A DNA stretch of 64,000 bases. It comes from Kumtagia sp963839725 (GTDB lineage: Bacteria > Pseudomonadota > Alphaproteobacteria > Rhizobiales > Rhizobiaceae). A program made the translations under genes and the position numbers. Below are positions 35,908 through 45,359 of the stretch, piece by piece; the first letter of the stretch is position 1; every line of letters starts with the position of its first letter. The notes under the pieces are model-generated. The model did not search any database. It was not told where the DNA came from and saw only the letters and a list, made by a program, of their open reading frames with translations. The DNA is taken from the NCBI GenBank assembly GCA_963839725.1, contig CAWIWT010000026.1:152997-216996 (forward strand). The letters run 5' to 3'.

Positions 35908-38199
35908 TCAATTTGCCGAGGCGACGGGTGCGACCAGCGGCGTAATGCGGCGTATGGCGACGCGACGGTTCTCGCGTTCCGGCGCCTGGGTGCGCACCTT
36001 CAGATATTCCTCGCCATAGCCCTGCGTTGCCAGATTTTCCGGCGGAATGGCGAAGACATTGGTGAGAGCATCGGCGACCGCCTCGGCGCGGCGATCCGAC
36101 AGCGCCAGATTGGCGAGGTCGGAACCCACCGCATCTGTATGGCCTTCGATCAGGAACGTCTCCGCCGGGTTCCTGGTGAGTATCTTCTCCATCGCCTTCG
36201 CCACGGAATCCAGCTTGACGATCTGGTCTTCCGCAATGCTCGCGGAACCGAACTCGAAGGTCAGAGTGTCGAGATCGACACGCCGCGTCTTGTCCCGAAT
36301 GCGCGCCGATCTCTTGACCTCGTCCACCGAATAAAGGCGCTCAACGCGCTCAACCGGCGGCTGTTCGAGGAAGTCGTAGTAAGCGTCCGGTTCCACTACA
36401 GTGGTCGCGTCGAGAATGTACTCGTCCACCGGAATATCCAGTTGCATCGGCGGAAGGTCGAGACCGGGATCGCGCCAGTCATCGACGCGGTCGTAGTAGG
36501 TGTCGTCGACATAGACCAGCACATACTCACGGCCGTCCGGTGTGATGCGCGAGCGCCGGATCACGTCGCCGTAGGCATTGCGAACCGTGATCACCTCGGT
36601 ACCGTCGCGCCTGATGATCGTTTCGCGCGTACGGCCGCTCGGCAGGTCCTCGTAATAGACATCGCGGGCGCCACGCGACATGCGTGGACGGTCGTTGCTT
36701 TCGACGATGACCTGATTGTTGAACTGGATGATGATGCGGTCGCCGATCTCGCGCACTACCTCCGAGCCACGGGGCCGTTCACGACGGCGCGGCTCACCAT
36801 CCGGCGCTCGATCGCGGCGCTTACCCCGCTCTGCGGTCACGGGCTTGATCTGCTTGGGCTGAGCAGCCTCCTGCGCGGCTTTATCATCCACCGGCGGCGG
36901 CCCGGATGGCGCAGCCTTCGGCGGCCGGCCGCCAGCTTCCTTTCCGCCGCCCGATGGCTTCCTTCCACCATTGCCGCGCCGCTGCTTCTGGCTGTCGAAC
37001 ACAGGCGCGGGCTTGCCGTCATTGGGCGGCTCTTCCGCCTTTGCGGGCTGGCTTTCAGGTTCCAAAACAGGCTCTGCCGGAGCGGCTTCCGAAGGGGCTT
37101 TGTCGGGCTGAGCCTCGGTCGGCTGCTCGGCCGGCGCTTCCGGTGTTATTTCGGGTTCCGCCTCAGGTTTCGTTGGCTTCTCGGTTTGAGCCTTTGGCTC
37201 TTCCGCGGGAGCGGCCTCCGCTGGTTCTTCGGCCGGCGCGGCTTCCTCCGCTTGTGGCTTCTCGGCGGGGGTGGGCTCCACCGGCTTCACCTCTTCCACA
37301 GGCGCGGCTTCCTCAGGCTGCGGTGCGTCAGCCGGCGCCACTTCTTGGGGCTGCGGCTCCTCTGCCGGAGCTGCCTCCGGCGCCCGTTCCACAGGCGCTG
37401 CCTCTTCGGGCATCGGTTGTTCAGCCGGCGCGGCCTCTTCTGGTTGAGGCTCCTGAGCGGGAGCGGATTCCTGTGCCGGCTCCTCCGCCTGAGCCGGTTC
37501 CGCCGGCTTCATCTGCTCCTCAAGCTTTGGCTCTTCGACGGGTACGGCTTCTCTAAGTTTTAGCTCATCAGCGGGAGCAGCATTCGGTACCTCCTCCACA
37601 GCTTGTGCCTGCTCTTCAATCAGCTTTTTCTTGGCAATTGGCTGGGCGGCTTCTTCAGCAAGTGCCGCAGCAGCGGCTTTCGCCGGCGGCTTCTTTGCAG
37701 CCGACTTTGCCACCGGCGCAGCCTTGGGCGTCACATCAACATCATTCGCTTGCGGCTTCTTACCTGCCGGCTTTGCCACAGGCGCAGCCTTGGGCGCCAC
37801 AGCAGCGGCTTTCGCTTGCGGCTTTTTACGTGCCGGCTTTGCCGCAGGCGCAACCTTGGGCGCCACAGCAGCGGCTTTCGCTTGCGGCTTCTTACGTGCC
37901 GGCTGTGCCGCAGGCGCATCCTTGGGCGTCTCAGCAGCGGCTTTCGCTGGCGGCTTCTTGCCTGCCGGCTTTGCCGCGGGCGCATCCTTGGGCGTCTCAG
38001 CAGCAGCTTTGGCGGCCGGCTTCTTCTTGCGTACTGGCTTTTTCGCGGGTTCTTCTTCCTCCGCTTGCGCCAACAACACAGGCGAAGAAGTTGTCTGGTT
38101 AGGTATGGAGAATGGCGCGGCAACCGCGACTTCCGCGGCTATTGAAGCCACCAGTGTTGCGAATGCGGCTCCGGCCAAAATCCGGGTTGGACTTTTCAT
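35908..38199 (-). CDS. OmpA family protein with long Ala/Pro/Lys/Glu-rich repeats
   Basis: 763 residues from the ATG at 38199 (MKSPTRILAGAAFATLVASI). A signal peptide ends near AEVAVAAP. Residues about 50-175 are imperfect units of about 21 residues, KKPxAKAAAxxPKxAPxAKPA. Residues about 180-430 are Glu/Pro/Ala-rich (AEEP, APAEEPQP). The C-terminus (about 640-755) is the OmpA peptidoglycan-binding domain: LTFEFGSASI, FLIEGHTDAVGSDLANLALS and LATQGYGEEYLKVRTQAPER. It should tether the outer membrane to peptidoglycan across a long flexible linker. A bidirectional terminator follows. Confidence 0.9.
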   Translation of the reverse strand: MKSPTRILAGAAFATLVASIAAEVAVAAPFSIPNQTTSSPVLLAQAEEEEPAKKPVRKKKPAAKAAAETPKDAPAAKPAGKKPPAKAAAETPKDAPAAQPARKKPQAKAAAVAPKVAPAAKPARKKPQAKAAAVAPKAAPVAKPAGKKPQANDVDVTPKAAPVAKSAAKKPPAKAAAAALAEEAAQPIAKKKLIEEQAQAVEEVPNAAPADELKLREAVPVEEPKLEEQMKPAEPAQAEEPAQESAPAQEPQPEEAAPAEQPMPEEAAPVERAPEAAPAEEPQPQEVAPADAPQPEEAAPVEEVKPVEPTPAEKPQAEEAAPAEEPAEAAPAEEPKAQTEKPTKPEAEPEITPEAPAEQPTEAQPDKAPSEAAPAEPVLEPESQPAKAEEPPNDGKPAPVFDSQKQRRGNGGRKPSGGGKEAGGRPPKAAPSGPPPVDDKAAQEAAQPKQIKPVTAERGKRRDRAPDGEPRRRERPRGSEVVREIGDRIIIQFNNQVIVESNDRPRMSRGARDVYYEDLPSGRTRETIIRRDGTEVITVRNAYGDVIRRSRITPDGREYVLVYVDDTYYDRVDDWRDPGLDLPPMQLDIPVDEYILDATTVVEPDAYYDFLEQPPVERVERLYSVDEVKRSARIRDKTRRVDLDTLTFEFGSASIAEDQIVKLDSVAKAMEKILTRNPAETFLIEGHTDAVGSDLANLALSDRRAEAVADALTNVFAIPPENLATQGYGEEYLKVRTQAPERENRRVAIRRITPLVAPVASAN

Positions 38200-38329
38200 C
38201 TGCGAATCCCTGTCTGTTTTGTCCCGACAACCTGGAACACTGTATCCGGTTGTTTGTTCCTGTTGGGGCGACATTGAGGCGCCCTGCCAAGTCTTGACCA
38301 CCACCCGGATAAGGATCACATGCGGCGCA

Positions 38330-38776
38330 ATGGAAGAGCCGTTCTGGAAAACCACGCCGCTCGCGGCAATGAGCGCGTCGCAGTGGGAATCGCTTTGCGA
38401 CGGTTGCGGCAAATGCTGCCTGTCGAAGCTTGAGGATGAGGACACCGGCGAGCTGTACTGGACGACGGTCGCCTGTCGCTTGCTCGACGCCGGTACGTGC
38501 CAATGCAAGGACTATCCGAACCGCAAGGCGCATGTGCCGGATTGCGTTCAGCTGAGGCCGGACAGCGTCGCGACGCTCGACTGGTTGCCCGCGACCTGCG
38601 CCTACCGACTCGTAGCCGATGGGCAAGACCTGTATTGGTGGCATCACCTCGTCAGCGGCAGCCGGGAAACGGTTCACGAGGCGGGAATATCCATCCGCGG
38701 CCGCATCACCGCCTTCGATAACGAACTTGGCAAAGACGAGGAGTATTTCGACCACGTCGTGGAGGAAGAGCCGTGA
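38330..38776 (+). CDS. YcgN family (UPF0260) cysteine-cluster protein
   Basis: 148 residues. The cysteine cluster CDGCGKCCLSKLEDEDTGEL with later CQCKDYPNRK and CVQLRPDSV matches the UPF0260/YcgN family, thought to bind zinc or an iron-sulfur centre. The start METE-like MEEPFWKTTPLAAM at 38330 is preceded by an AAGGATC. It is divergent from the OmpA gene. Function of the family is unproven. Confidence 0.88.
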   Translation: MEEPFWKTTPLAAMSASQWESLCDGCGKCCLSKLEDEDTGELYWTTVACRLLDAGTCQCKDYPNRKAHVPDCVQLRPDSVATLDWLPATCAYRLVADGQDLYWWHHLVSGSRETVHEAGISIRGRITAFDNELGKDEEYFDHVVEEEP

Positions 38777-38894
38777 GGTCGGCGAATTGATGAACCCAAT
38801 CTGAACGAAGGGTTCCGGCACCGTTCAGCATCTCCCTGCGAAAGTTCGATCATCGCTTCGGCGACCAGGACCGAACAACCGCATGGAGATGACA

Positions 38895-39284
38895 ATGTTC
38901 AAGACAATCAAAACCGCAGTCCTTTCGGCCGTTGTTGGCCTCACCACGCTGACAGGCATGGCCGCGAGCGCCCAGGCCGAGGGGCTTTATCTCAACTACG
39001 GTAGCCGCTACGATCCGCGCGTCGGCGTCTATGTCGGTGGCAGTTCGTCTCGCTACGTAGACGACCGCGACTACGGTCGTTGGGGCCGCAACAGTTGGGA
39101 CCGTGATCACTGGCGTCGCGGTTGCAGCCCGGAGCGCGCGCTCAACAAGGCCGAGTGGCTTGGCCTGCACCGCGCTCGCGTGGTCGATATCGACCGCCGC
39201 AGCATCGACGTCGCCGGCCGGCATCATGGCCGCCGCATCGTGATGACCTTCGCCCGCGCTCCGCACTGCCCGATCATCCGCTGA
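38895..39284 (+). CDS. small secreted basic protein
   Basis: 129 residues from the ATG at 38895, with GGAG 6 nt upstream; ATGs at 38883 and 38889 are in frame. A clear signal peptide (VLSAVVGLTTLTGMAASAQA) precedes a Gly/Tyr/Arg-rich region (YGSRYDPRVGVYVGGSSSRY) and a basic C-terminal part with CSPERALNKAEWLGLHRARV that resembles small rhizobial envelope proteins. Two Cys may pair. Function not recognised. A strong terminator follows. Confidence 0.75.
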   Translation: MFKTIKTAVLSAVVGLTTLTGMAASAQAEGLYLNYGSRYDPRVGVYVGGSSSRYVDDRDYGRWGRNSWDRDHWRRGCSPERALNKAEWLGLHRARVVDIDRRSIDVAGRHHGRRIVMTFARAPHCPIIR

Positions 39285-39307
39285 TCAGGCTGGCGACAGA
39301 CAAAATG

Positions 39308-39334
39308 CCCGGAGAGCAATCTCCGGGGCCTTTT
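39308..39334 (+). terminator. rho-independent terminator
   Basis: CCCGGAGA (39308-39315), loop GCAA, TCTCCGGG (39320-39327), then GCCTTTT. It is 24 bp past the stop of the small secreted protein gene. Confidence 0.8.
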
Positions 39335-39370
39335 GCATCAGGGCGATCGCTGGAAAAATATTTGCCGAAG

Positions 39371-39513
39371 TACCCCACCCCTAACCTTTCCTACAAGAGG
39401 AGGGGAGAGACTTGGCGTCAGCGTTTTTGGCGGACATTTGGCGAAGTTTGCATCCAGAATTAGAGCGCAGATGTCGCAGCCAGAGTCCCCCTCCCGCTTG
39501 TGGGGAGGGGTTA
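39371..39513. repeat. intergenic palindromic element (family A, second copy)
   Basis: TACCCCACCCCTAACC at the left and GGGGAGGGGTTAGAG at the right form the same arms as the element at 1222-1377, with AGGAGGGGAGAG and CCCCCTCCCGCTTG inner arms. It is more diverged than the first copy. Confidence 0.65.
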
Positions 39514-39601
39514 GAGCAAAATGAGATCAGGTCCTCGAGGGGTGGCGGTATCGTTTGTCAAGCGATTAGCCCTCCCCTTGGCAGCGAATCGGCTGAACCG
39601 T

Positions 39602-40312
39602 TTACCGAAGCTCGAAGGTCATCGTGACCTGCACGCGATAGGCGTTCTCGCCTGCCTCGATCGGCACGGCCTCCGCGACGGCACGGTCGAAGGCCTTCGC
39701 TGTAATCGGCAACGGCGCGGCATTGTAAGCCTGGTCGGAGATATCCAGAATCCGGCCGAGTTGCACACCGGCGGCCTCGCTCAGCGTCTTCGCCTTTTGC
39801 ACGGCATCAGCCACCGCGCGCTTGCGCGCCTCGGTCAATGCCTTGGACGTGTCCTCGTTAACGAATGAGATGTTGCCGCCCTGGTTCACACCGAGGCTGA
39901 CCGCCTTGTCGATGACCTCGCCGGTTTTTTCGAGGTCGCGAACGCGCAGCGAAAGGGTGTTGCTGACCTGGTAGGCGACAAGTTCCGCTTCCTGGCTGCC
40001 GTCCGGCTTGTTGGTGTAGTTGTAGCGCGGCGCAATCTGCAGCCCGCCGGTCTGCAGATCGCGGTCGGCGATGCCCGACGATTTCATCGCGGCGATCACC
40101 GCCGCCATCGCCGCATTGGCCGCGTCGAGCGCCTCGCGGGCGGTTTTCGCCTCCCGCATGACCGTCAGCGAGATCAGCGCCATGTCTGGCGCAACCGAGC
40201 TCTCGCCCTCGCCGGTCACCAGAATACGTGGCGTCTGCGACTCAGCCAGCGCGGCGGGAATCGGTGCTGCAAGCGATGCGGCAAGCGCCAGCGGCAACAG
40301 ACGGTTGATCAT
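39602..40312 (-). CDS. SIMPL domain (DUF541) periplasmic protein
   Basis: 236 residues from the ATG at 40312, GGAGG upstream. A signal peptide (LLPLALAASLAAPIPAALAE) precedes the SIMPL domain: ILVTGEGESSVAPDMALISL, LQTGGLQIAPRYNY, YQVSNTLSLRVRDLEKTGEV and RKRAVADAVQKAKTLSEAAG. The frame remains open upstream through the tRNA on the opposite strand, which is not coding. Members are linked to the cell envelope and oxidative stress, without a defined activity. Confidence 0.88.
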   Translation of the reverse strand: MINRLLPLALAASLAAPIPAALAESQTPRILVTGEGESSVAPDMALISLTVMREAKTAREALDAANAAMAAVIAAMKSSGIADRDLQTGGLQIAPRYNYTNKPDGSQEAELVAYQVSNTLSLRVRDLEKTGEVIDKAVSLGVNQGGNISFVNEDTSKALTEARKRAVADAVQKAKTLSEAAGVQLGRILDISDQAYNAAPLPITAKAFDRAVAEAVPIEAGENAYRVQVTMTFELR

Positions 40313-40473
40313 GGAAAGTACCTCCGTGGAATGCGATTTGGTCGATCCGTGCGAGGTATGGCGCGATTGTGGGTTGATTGCGGCGGGAGACTGCACACCT
40401 CGTCGGCAGGCGAGCATCTTCGGCGCGGGAGGCTTGTATCGAACCGCGTAAACGACTAATCCAGCGCCGGGTG

Positions 40474-40549
40474 GGGCCTGTAGCTCAATGGTTAGAGCCG
40501 GCGGCTCATAACCGCTTGGTTGGGGGTTCGAGTCCCTCCGGGCCCACCA
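40474..40549 (+). tRNA. tRNA with CAT anticodon, probably tRNA-Ile2
   Basis: 76 nt including encoded CCA. Acceptor GGGCCTG pairs with CGGGCCC; D arm GCTCAATGGTTAGAGC; anticodon arm GGCGG-CTCATAA-CCGCT; T arm GGGGGTTCGAGTCCCTC. The CAT anticodon could be elongator Met, but the ACTCATAA-type loop followed by the CGCTTGGT variable region resembles the lysidine-modified tRNA-Ile2 of Escherichia coli. It stands at the boundary between core and accessory DNA. The 338 bp after it hold no gene. Confidence 0.92.
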
Positions 40550-40887
40550 TCCAGTCTCGGCCGAAACCAGCATTTTTGCCGTTCTCGGAATAATGTTGAC
40601 ATTTCCGGGGTTAGCGAGAGATTTTCGCAAACACTTGATGCCGAGACGCTGATTTCGAGGTAGATTTCGCGGAACTCGGCGAGGCGTCTCAATTGGCCCA
40701 TTTCGGCGTCCAAGTGTATCGTTCTACCTTCTGGAGAGGCATCGGATACGGGCATTATCCGCCCCCGGTAAAGGACCTCCAAAGTAGTTCTCCTACCCTG
40801 ATCTGACATTGAAACGTCAACGATCGAACATACTTGCCTTTGACGCCACCCTAGAATCGTCTCAGAGGCAAAGCAGGGAAGGTCGTC

Positions 40888-41623
40888 GTGCCTCATGACA
40901 TCGCAATCGATATTCGCGGGCTGTCCAAGAGCTTTGATGGAGCGGTCGCCGTCGACAACGTGATCTTCACGGTCCGCGTCGGTGAGGTGTTCGGCTTCAT
41001 GGGCCACAACGGCGCGGGCAAAACCACGACGCTACGGATGCTGCTCGGCCTCTTGCGACCGACCAAGGGTAGCGCGAGCGTGCTGGGATACGATATTGTT
41101 ATAGCCTCGCCATTCGGCGTGTGACGGGGTTTCTACCCGGCGACTATGCGCTGCCAGGAGAGATGACCGCCCGCCAGTTCCTCCGCTACCTGGGGGCGAT
41201 GTTTGGCCTATCGGGTGACTCGCTTGAATTTCGCATTGATCAACTCCTGGGACAATTCGACCTCTCAGAGGTGGCCGATCACAGGCTTCGCACATTCTCT
41301 TCCGGGATGACGCAGAAGTCGGGCTGGCGCAAGCGCTACTCAACGCACCGAGCGTCCTTTTGCTGGACGAGCCGACGTCTGGCCTCGACCCTATCGGGCG
41401 TCGCGATACCCTCGACCCAATCTGTAAGCTGGCGCGGGACGACGGCGTGACGGTGCTGTTTTCGACGCACATTCTCAACGACATCGAGCGCGTCTGCGAA
41501 TGTGCCGCGATTCTCCATCATGGGCGCCTGATCGCCAATGGCAATCTCGACGAGCTCAAGCTCAAACATGGTGTGCAGCAAATGGATGACCTCTACCTGA
41601 CGCTGGTCGAGGCGGCCGCATGA
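40888..41623 (+). pseudogene. ABC transporter ATP-binding protein, two frameshifts
   Basis: The pieces are in three frames. The first (40888 on) has Walker A GHNGAGKTTTLRMLLGLLRP. The second (from about 41105) gives RRVTGFLPGDYALPGEMTA and LRTFSSGMTQK. The third (from about 41315) gives VGLAQALLNAPSVLLLDEPT and ends at 41623. Each break is explained by one missing base, the second by loss of a G in AAGGTCGGG. All catalytic motifs remain. It is the ATPase of an ABC-2 exporter with the next two genes. If the breaks are sequencing errors the gene is intact. Confidence 0.8.
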
Positions 41624-42450
41624 CGACAGCCACAACATCCCTACTCAGTGTGTCGGCAGAACTGTCCTATCGTCTGTGGCCTTTCTTCGCGCAGGAGTAT
41701 TTGCGGATCATGCGTAGCTGGCTTGCGCTGCTGATCTGGGCCGTGCTGCTTTATACGCTCGTTGTCTTGCCATTTCTGATGGCTAAGCCGTCACCCGAAC
41801 TGTTGCGCTTCATTGCAGATTGGCTCGGCCCTGAAGCGGCGCAGGCAAAGCTGCTGCTGTTCGTGTGGGTGGACGCGGCTATGAACAAGCTCGCCGTGAT
41901 CCTCGGCCCAGCGCTTGCCGGTGGCATCATCATCGACGAACGCTCGCGCGGCACGCTTGACCTGCTCGAAGCCAAGCCGGTCCGCGCAGAAGACTACTTC
42001 ACGGTCAAGCTCGGTGCGGCACTGGCCGCGCTTGCGACCTTCTACACAGCGGCTTGTGCCGGTGCGATCCTGACGCTTCCCTGGCGCGTGGCCGGCTTCG
42101 ACATCTTCGACTTCTTGGCTTTAAGTATCGTGCATCTTTTTGCGGCTCTGTTTGCCGCGACCTTTTCTGCGGCGGTGGCGACGTTTTTCGCGCGCAAGCT
42201 AACCGGGCTACTGGTCAGCGTCTCGGTGCTCGGTTTGCTCGTCGGCGTCGCATTTCTCGGCTTCTATTACCCGGCATACCGGCCCGTCAGCTATCTCAAT
42301 CCGTTCTTTGACGGCATCGTCTTGATCGGCAGCATCAACCGGTTCGGCGCTTTCGACATGCTCTTTCCGATCGCGCTGCTGATCGCATTCAACGTGGCAT
42401 TCTGGCTGGTCAGCCGGTCTCGCGCCGTTCGGCTTCTCACGGATGGATGA
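41620..42450 (+). CDS. ABC-2 type transporter permease
   Basis: 276 residues with six membrane segments, e.g. LALLIWAVLLYTLVVLPFLM, LFAALFAATFSAAVATFFA and LLVSVSVLGLLVGVAFLGFY, and the GGIIIDERSRGTLDLLEAKPV loop characteristic of ABC-2 permeases. It overlaps the ATPase stop by 4 bp, so they form an operon. It is intact, unlike both neighbours in the operon. Substrate unknown. Confidence 0.8.
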   Translation: MTTATTSLLSVSAELSYRLWPFFAQEYLRIMRSWLALLIWAVLLYTLVVLPFLMAKPSPELLRFIADWLGPEAAQAKLLLFVWVDAAMNKLAVILGPALAGGIIIDERSRGTLDLLEAKPVRAEDYFTVKLGAALAALATFYTAACAGAILTLPWRVAGFDIFDFLALSIVHLFAALFAATFSAAVATFFARKLTGLLVSVSVLGLLVGVAFLGFYYPAYRPVSYLNPFFDGIVLIGSINRFGAFDMLFPIALLIAFNVAFWLVSRSRAVRLLTDG

Positions 42451-42495
42451 GCCGTGGGTGCCGTCGCAGACAGGGGTTCCGCTCCACCATCCGCA

Positions 42496-43271
42496 ATGTC
42501 TCCGTTCATTGCGCTCTTGCGCATTGAACTCAGCCGCGCATTTGGCCACTGGCAGGCCGTTGGGCTGGCCGCCGTTGCCCTCATGGGTGTCGTGCTGGCG
42601 TTCTGGTTGCCGACGTTCCCGCAGAGTGTGCATCTTTTCTTCCAGCATATTTTCCAACTGCCGACCTGGCCGGCAATTGTCTTCGCGAATGATCTGGCCG
42701 GCATCATGTCTTTGTCTATTGGATCGGCGCATTCGACGTCCTCGCCATCTGCGTCGCACCGCTCGAAGAGCGGCATCTCGACATTTACCTGTCGAAGCCT
42801 TTGACGCGCCGCCAATATATGCTCGCGCGCGTTATACCGATCGTGCTGATGCTGACGGTGTTAGGCGCGAGCTCGGCGCTGGTGCACTGGCTCGCGCTCG
42901 TCGCGGCGGGTCTCGATTATCCGTGGCCGCCATATCTCGGCGCTTCTGCAGTCGTTGTTGCCTGGACGGTGTGTCTCGTTGCCATCGCCAATCTCGCGAT
43001 CCTCTCGGCCCGTGATACTTATGGCGCTGCGCTCATCGCATTCATTCCGATCGCCGTCGCCATTCTGCTGGGTTCGATCTACATGTATCGCCCCGACCTG
43101 TTCGAGGACGTGCCGCTCCTTCGGACCAACGTCGTTTTCCCATTGACGCTGCTGTGGCATCCCGACTTCAGCGCGCGCTGGGGCCTCGCCCTAGCCACAC
43201 TGCTCTTCAGTGTGACCATTGCTTTGATCGTAGCTTCGGGGCGTCGCATCGAGGCGCGGGATGTTGGATGA
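42496..43271 (+). pseudogene. second ABC-2 permease, one frameshift
   Basis: The first frame starts MSPFIALLRIELSRAFGHWQ (a GTG at 42454 is an alternative) and reads to AIVFANDLAGIMSL near 42713. The next frame continues VYWIGAFDVLAICVAPLEER and DIYLSKPLTRRQYMLARVIP to the stop at 43271. One missing base, apparently a G in TTGGTC, joins them. Membrane helices are preserved on both sides. It is the partner of the upstream permease. Confidence 0.75.
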
Positions 43272-43460
43272 ATGAGAATTGGCACGTAGCAACGTCGCCT
43301 GCGGTGCGACAAAGCGGACGGTGCGCGTCAATTCGCCGAACGTCTAGTAGTGGCAAAGCGGCCTGCCCGGCTGCCCGAAGCGAAGTTGGCTGGCTAACGG
43401 ATTGGGCTCAGTCCGCTGGCGCGTGCTATACTCAGCTTGTTCGTTTCGATGGAGTCGTCC

Positions 43461-44222
43461 ATGGGCGTGATCTTTCCAAATGAAGGTCCTGAGTATCGCG
43501 CTGCTCGCAACAAGCTGCTGCAACGCGAGGTAGCACTCAGGCGCGAAATGGAGGCGGTGGCCGCGGAGATACGAGCACTCCCGCCGGGTGGAGCCGTTCC
43601 CGAGGATTACGAATTTGACCACATCAACGCAAAGGGGAAACCCGCCAAAGTGCGGCTGTCCGAACTGTTTCGGCCCGGTACCGACAGTTTGATCCTCTAC
43701 CATTACATGTTCCCCCGGCACCGCGGCGATCAGCGGCCGGGACCGAGCAGCGGGCCGGCGGCAGAGCTTCCGCTCGAGGAGGGGCCGTGCCCTTCCTGCA
43801 CTGCTTTGCTCGACAACTGGGAGGGAGCGGTGCCGCACGTTGAGGGCCTGGGAGCGAACATCGCGGCCGTCGCCAAGGCGCCGATCGAGCGGGTAGCGGC
43901 CTTCGCCGCGCATCGCGGCTGGCGCAATTTGAAGCTGCTTTCAGCCGCCAACAACAGCTTCAAGCGCGACTATCATGGCGAGGACGAGGGCGGACAGCAG
44001 GTGCCGATCCTCACCGTGTTCCACAAGGGCGCCGACGGCGTGATCAGGCTGAACTGGGCCTCAGAGCTGTTGTTCATGCCGACCGAGCCGGGGCAGGATC
44101 CACGACATGTCGGCACGGTCGAACCGATGTGGACCCTCCTGGACCTCACTCCCGGAGGGCGGCCGGACGCGTATGAGCAAATCGATTACGACTACTATCG
44201 GTCCGAGGCACCGACCGACTAG
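43461..44222 (+). CDS. DUF899 family thioredoxin-like protein
   Basis: 253 residues from the ATG at 43461, with GGAG 6 nt upstream; in-frame starts at 43437 and 43449 exist. DUF899 features: YRAARNKLLQREVALRREME, KVRLSELFRPGTDSLILYHY, CPSCTALLDNWEGAVPHVE with a CxxC pair, and the C-terminal EQIDYDYYRSEAP. The fold is thioredoxin-like. The substrate is unknown. It is one of the few intact genes in this part of the accessory region. Confidence 0.85.
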   Translation: MGVIFPNEGPEYRAARNKLLQREVALRREMEAVAAEIRALPPGGAVPEDYEFDHINAKGKPAKVRLSELFRPGTDSLILYHYMFPRHRGDQRPGPSSGPAAELPLEEGPCPSCTALLDNWEGAVPHVEGLGANIAAVAKAPIERVAAFAAHRGWRNLKLLSAANNSFKRDYHGEDEGGQQVPILTVFHKGADGVIRLNWASELLFMPTEPGQDPRHVGTVEPMWTLLDLTPGGRPDAYEQIDYDYYRSEAPTD

Positions 44223-44397
44223 TACTCGGCAAGAATAAAGCAACTTCGGTCTATGCGGCGATCAAGCATGCCGTGCGGGCGCGATCCGAAGGGCTGCGTC
44301 GCCGCAGCCCCTGCTTTGGCGCGAAGAATCTGCTTCGGTTCGAGCGCTACCAGAGTGCTGAGGATCTTGACCGAGTGAACGCGCTGGGGTTCATAAG

Positions 44398-44574
44398 CAT
44401 CTGGTCGAGGACGTCCAGCGCAGGCTCGATGCAAACCCCGACCTGATGCGCGTCAGGCGTGAGACGGTCGAACACCCTTTCGGGACCATCAAGGCGAGGA
44501 TGGGCGCGAGCCACTTCCTGATCAGGCATCTGCCCAAAGTCGCCGCGGACATGGCCCTGCACGTGCTCGCCTAA
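44398..44574 (+). pseudogene. C-terminal remnant of an IS1182-type transposase
   Basis: Reading from 44398, HLVEDVQRRLDANPDLMRVR then ETVEHPFGTIKARMG and KVAADMALHVLA to a TAA. The EHPFGTIK segment is the C-terminal DDE motif of IS1182-like transposases. The upstream catalytic part is missing, and no IS ends are visible. It is a fragment of a past insertion. Confidence 0.75.
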
Positions 44575-44599
44575 ACTTTGCGCGGCGCTGCGGGTTTTC

Positions 44600-45060
44600 A
44601 TCCGTCGCCACTAGCGCCGCGAACGCGCCTCGTACAAACTTGTTGAAATCCAGTATCGCCTGGCCGCCCTCGATCCTGATGGCGGTGCCCTGGCGCAGTT
44701 AAGTCCTGCAACAGGAATGCCGCCGCATGTCTTTGGATCGCTGATGGTCATTCCGACCGGCCAGCCGTAGGGATTTCTTTCGTCCGTGATGACGCGCCAT
44801 CAACTATAAATCCCAGACGACGCAGGTTGTCGATGGCCATGAACTTGCCACTGCCGTCCACCGTCTCAAGCGCAACCAGCCAAACTGCCGGCATTAGCCG
44901 TGTGCCCTGATCTGAGTAGTTGTAGCGCTGAAGAGTTGACTGATCGACACCTTGATCGAGTGCCGTAGAGGTTGCCGGCGCATCCTGCGCAACTGCGGTA
45001 ATAACAATCGTATGCCAGCCAAAGTCCGGCCATGGTCATCGATTTGGGTGCTTTGCTCAT
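44600..45060 (-). pseudogene. remnant of a secreted c-type cytochrome family gene
   Basis: The start MSKAPKSMTMAGLWLAYD is followed by frame-shifted pieces: TALDQGVDQSTLQRYNYSDQ, GTRLMPAVWLVALETVDGSG, NPYGWPVGMTISDPKTCGG, then AIRIEGGQAILDFNKFV and a decayed end. In intact relatives, as I recall the family, a CxxCH haem site lies between GLxC and the IRIEGGQA segment; here that stretch is deleted. At least two more frame changes occur. Confidence 0.5.
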
Positions 45061-45359
45061 CGGGTGGTCGCCCCTGCGATTGCATTCCGATTGCTAGCAA
45101 CCGAATGCTACCAGAAAGTCGGCCGAGAGTCCCACACTCGCTGAAAATTTCGCAAATCGTCCAGTTCGAAGTCGCCGCACTGTTCGGAACGTCTGCTCGT
45201 GCAACTCGAAACTTTGCCCATCCCAACGGGCGGATGGATACGGTACGAGCAGTGTCGAAAGCACGGCGATGACGACGGGCGTCGCCAGTTCGATGCCGAT
45301 CTTGCCGCCCCGCTCAGGACTAGTACATAACGCGAACTCCACAGCCACCAAGTACAGCA

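Noticed and set aside
40492..41007. Minus-strand open frame of 171 codons across the tRNA
   Set aside because: Its end is the familiar translation of a tRNA and its body overlaps the ABC gene start; no ribosome binding site or family.
44222..44397. Upstream part of an IS1182 transposase
   Set aside because: No catalytic motifs or IS ends could be traced before 44398, so only the tail is called.
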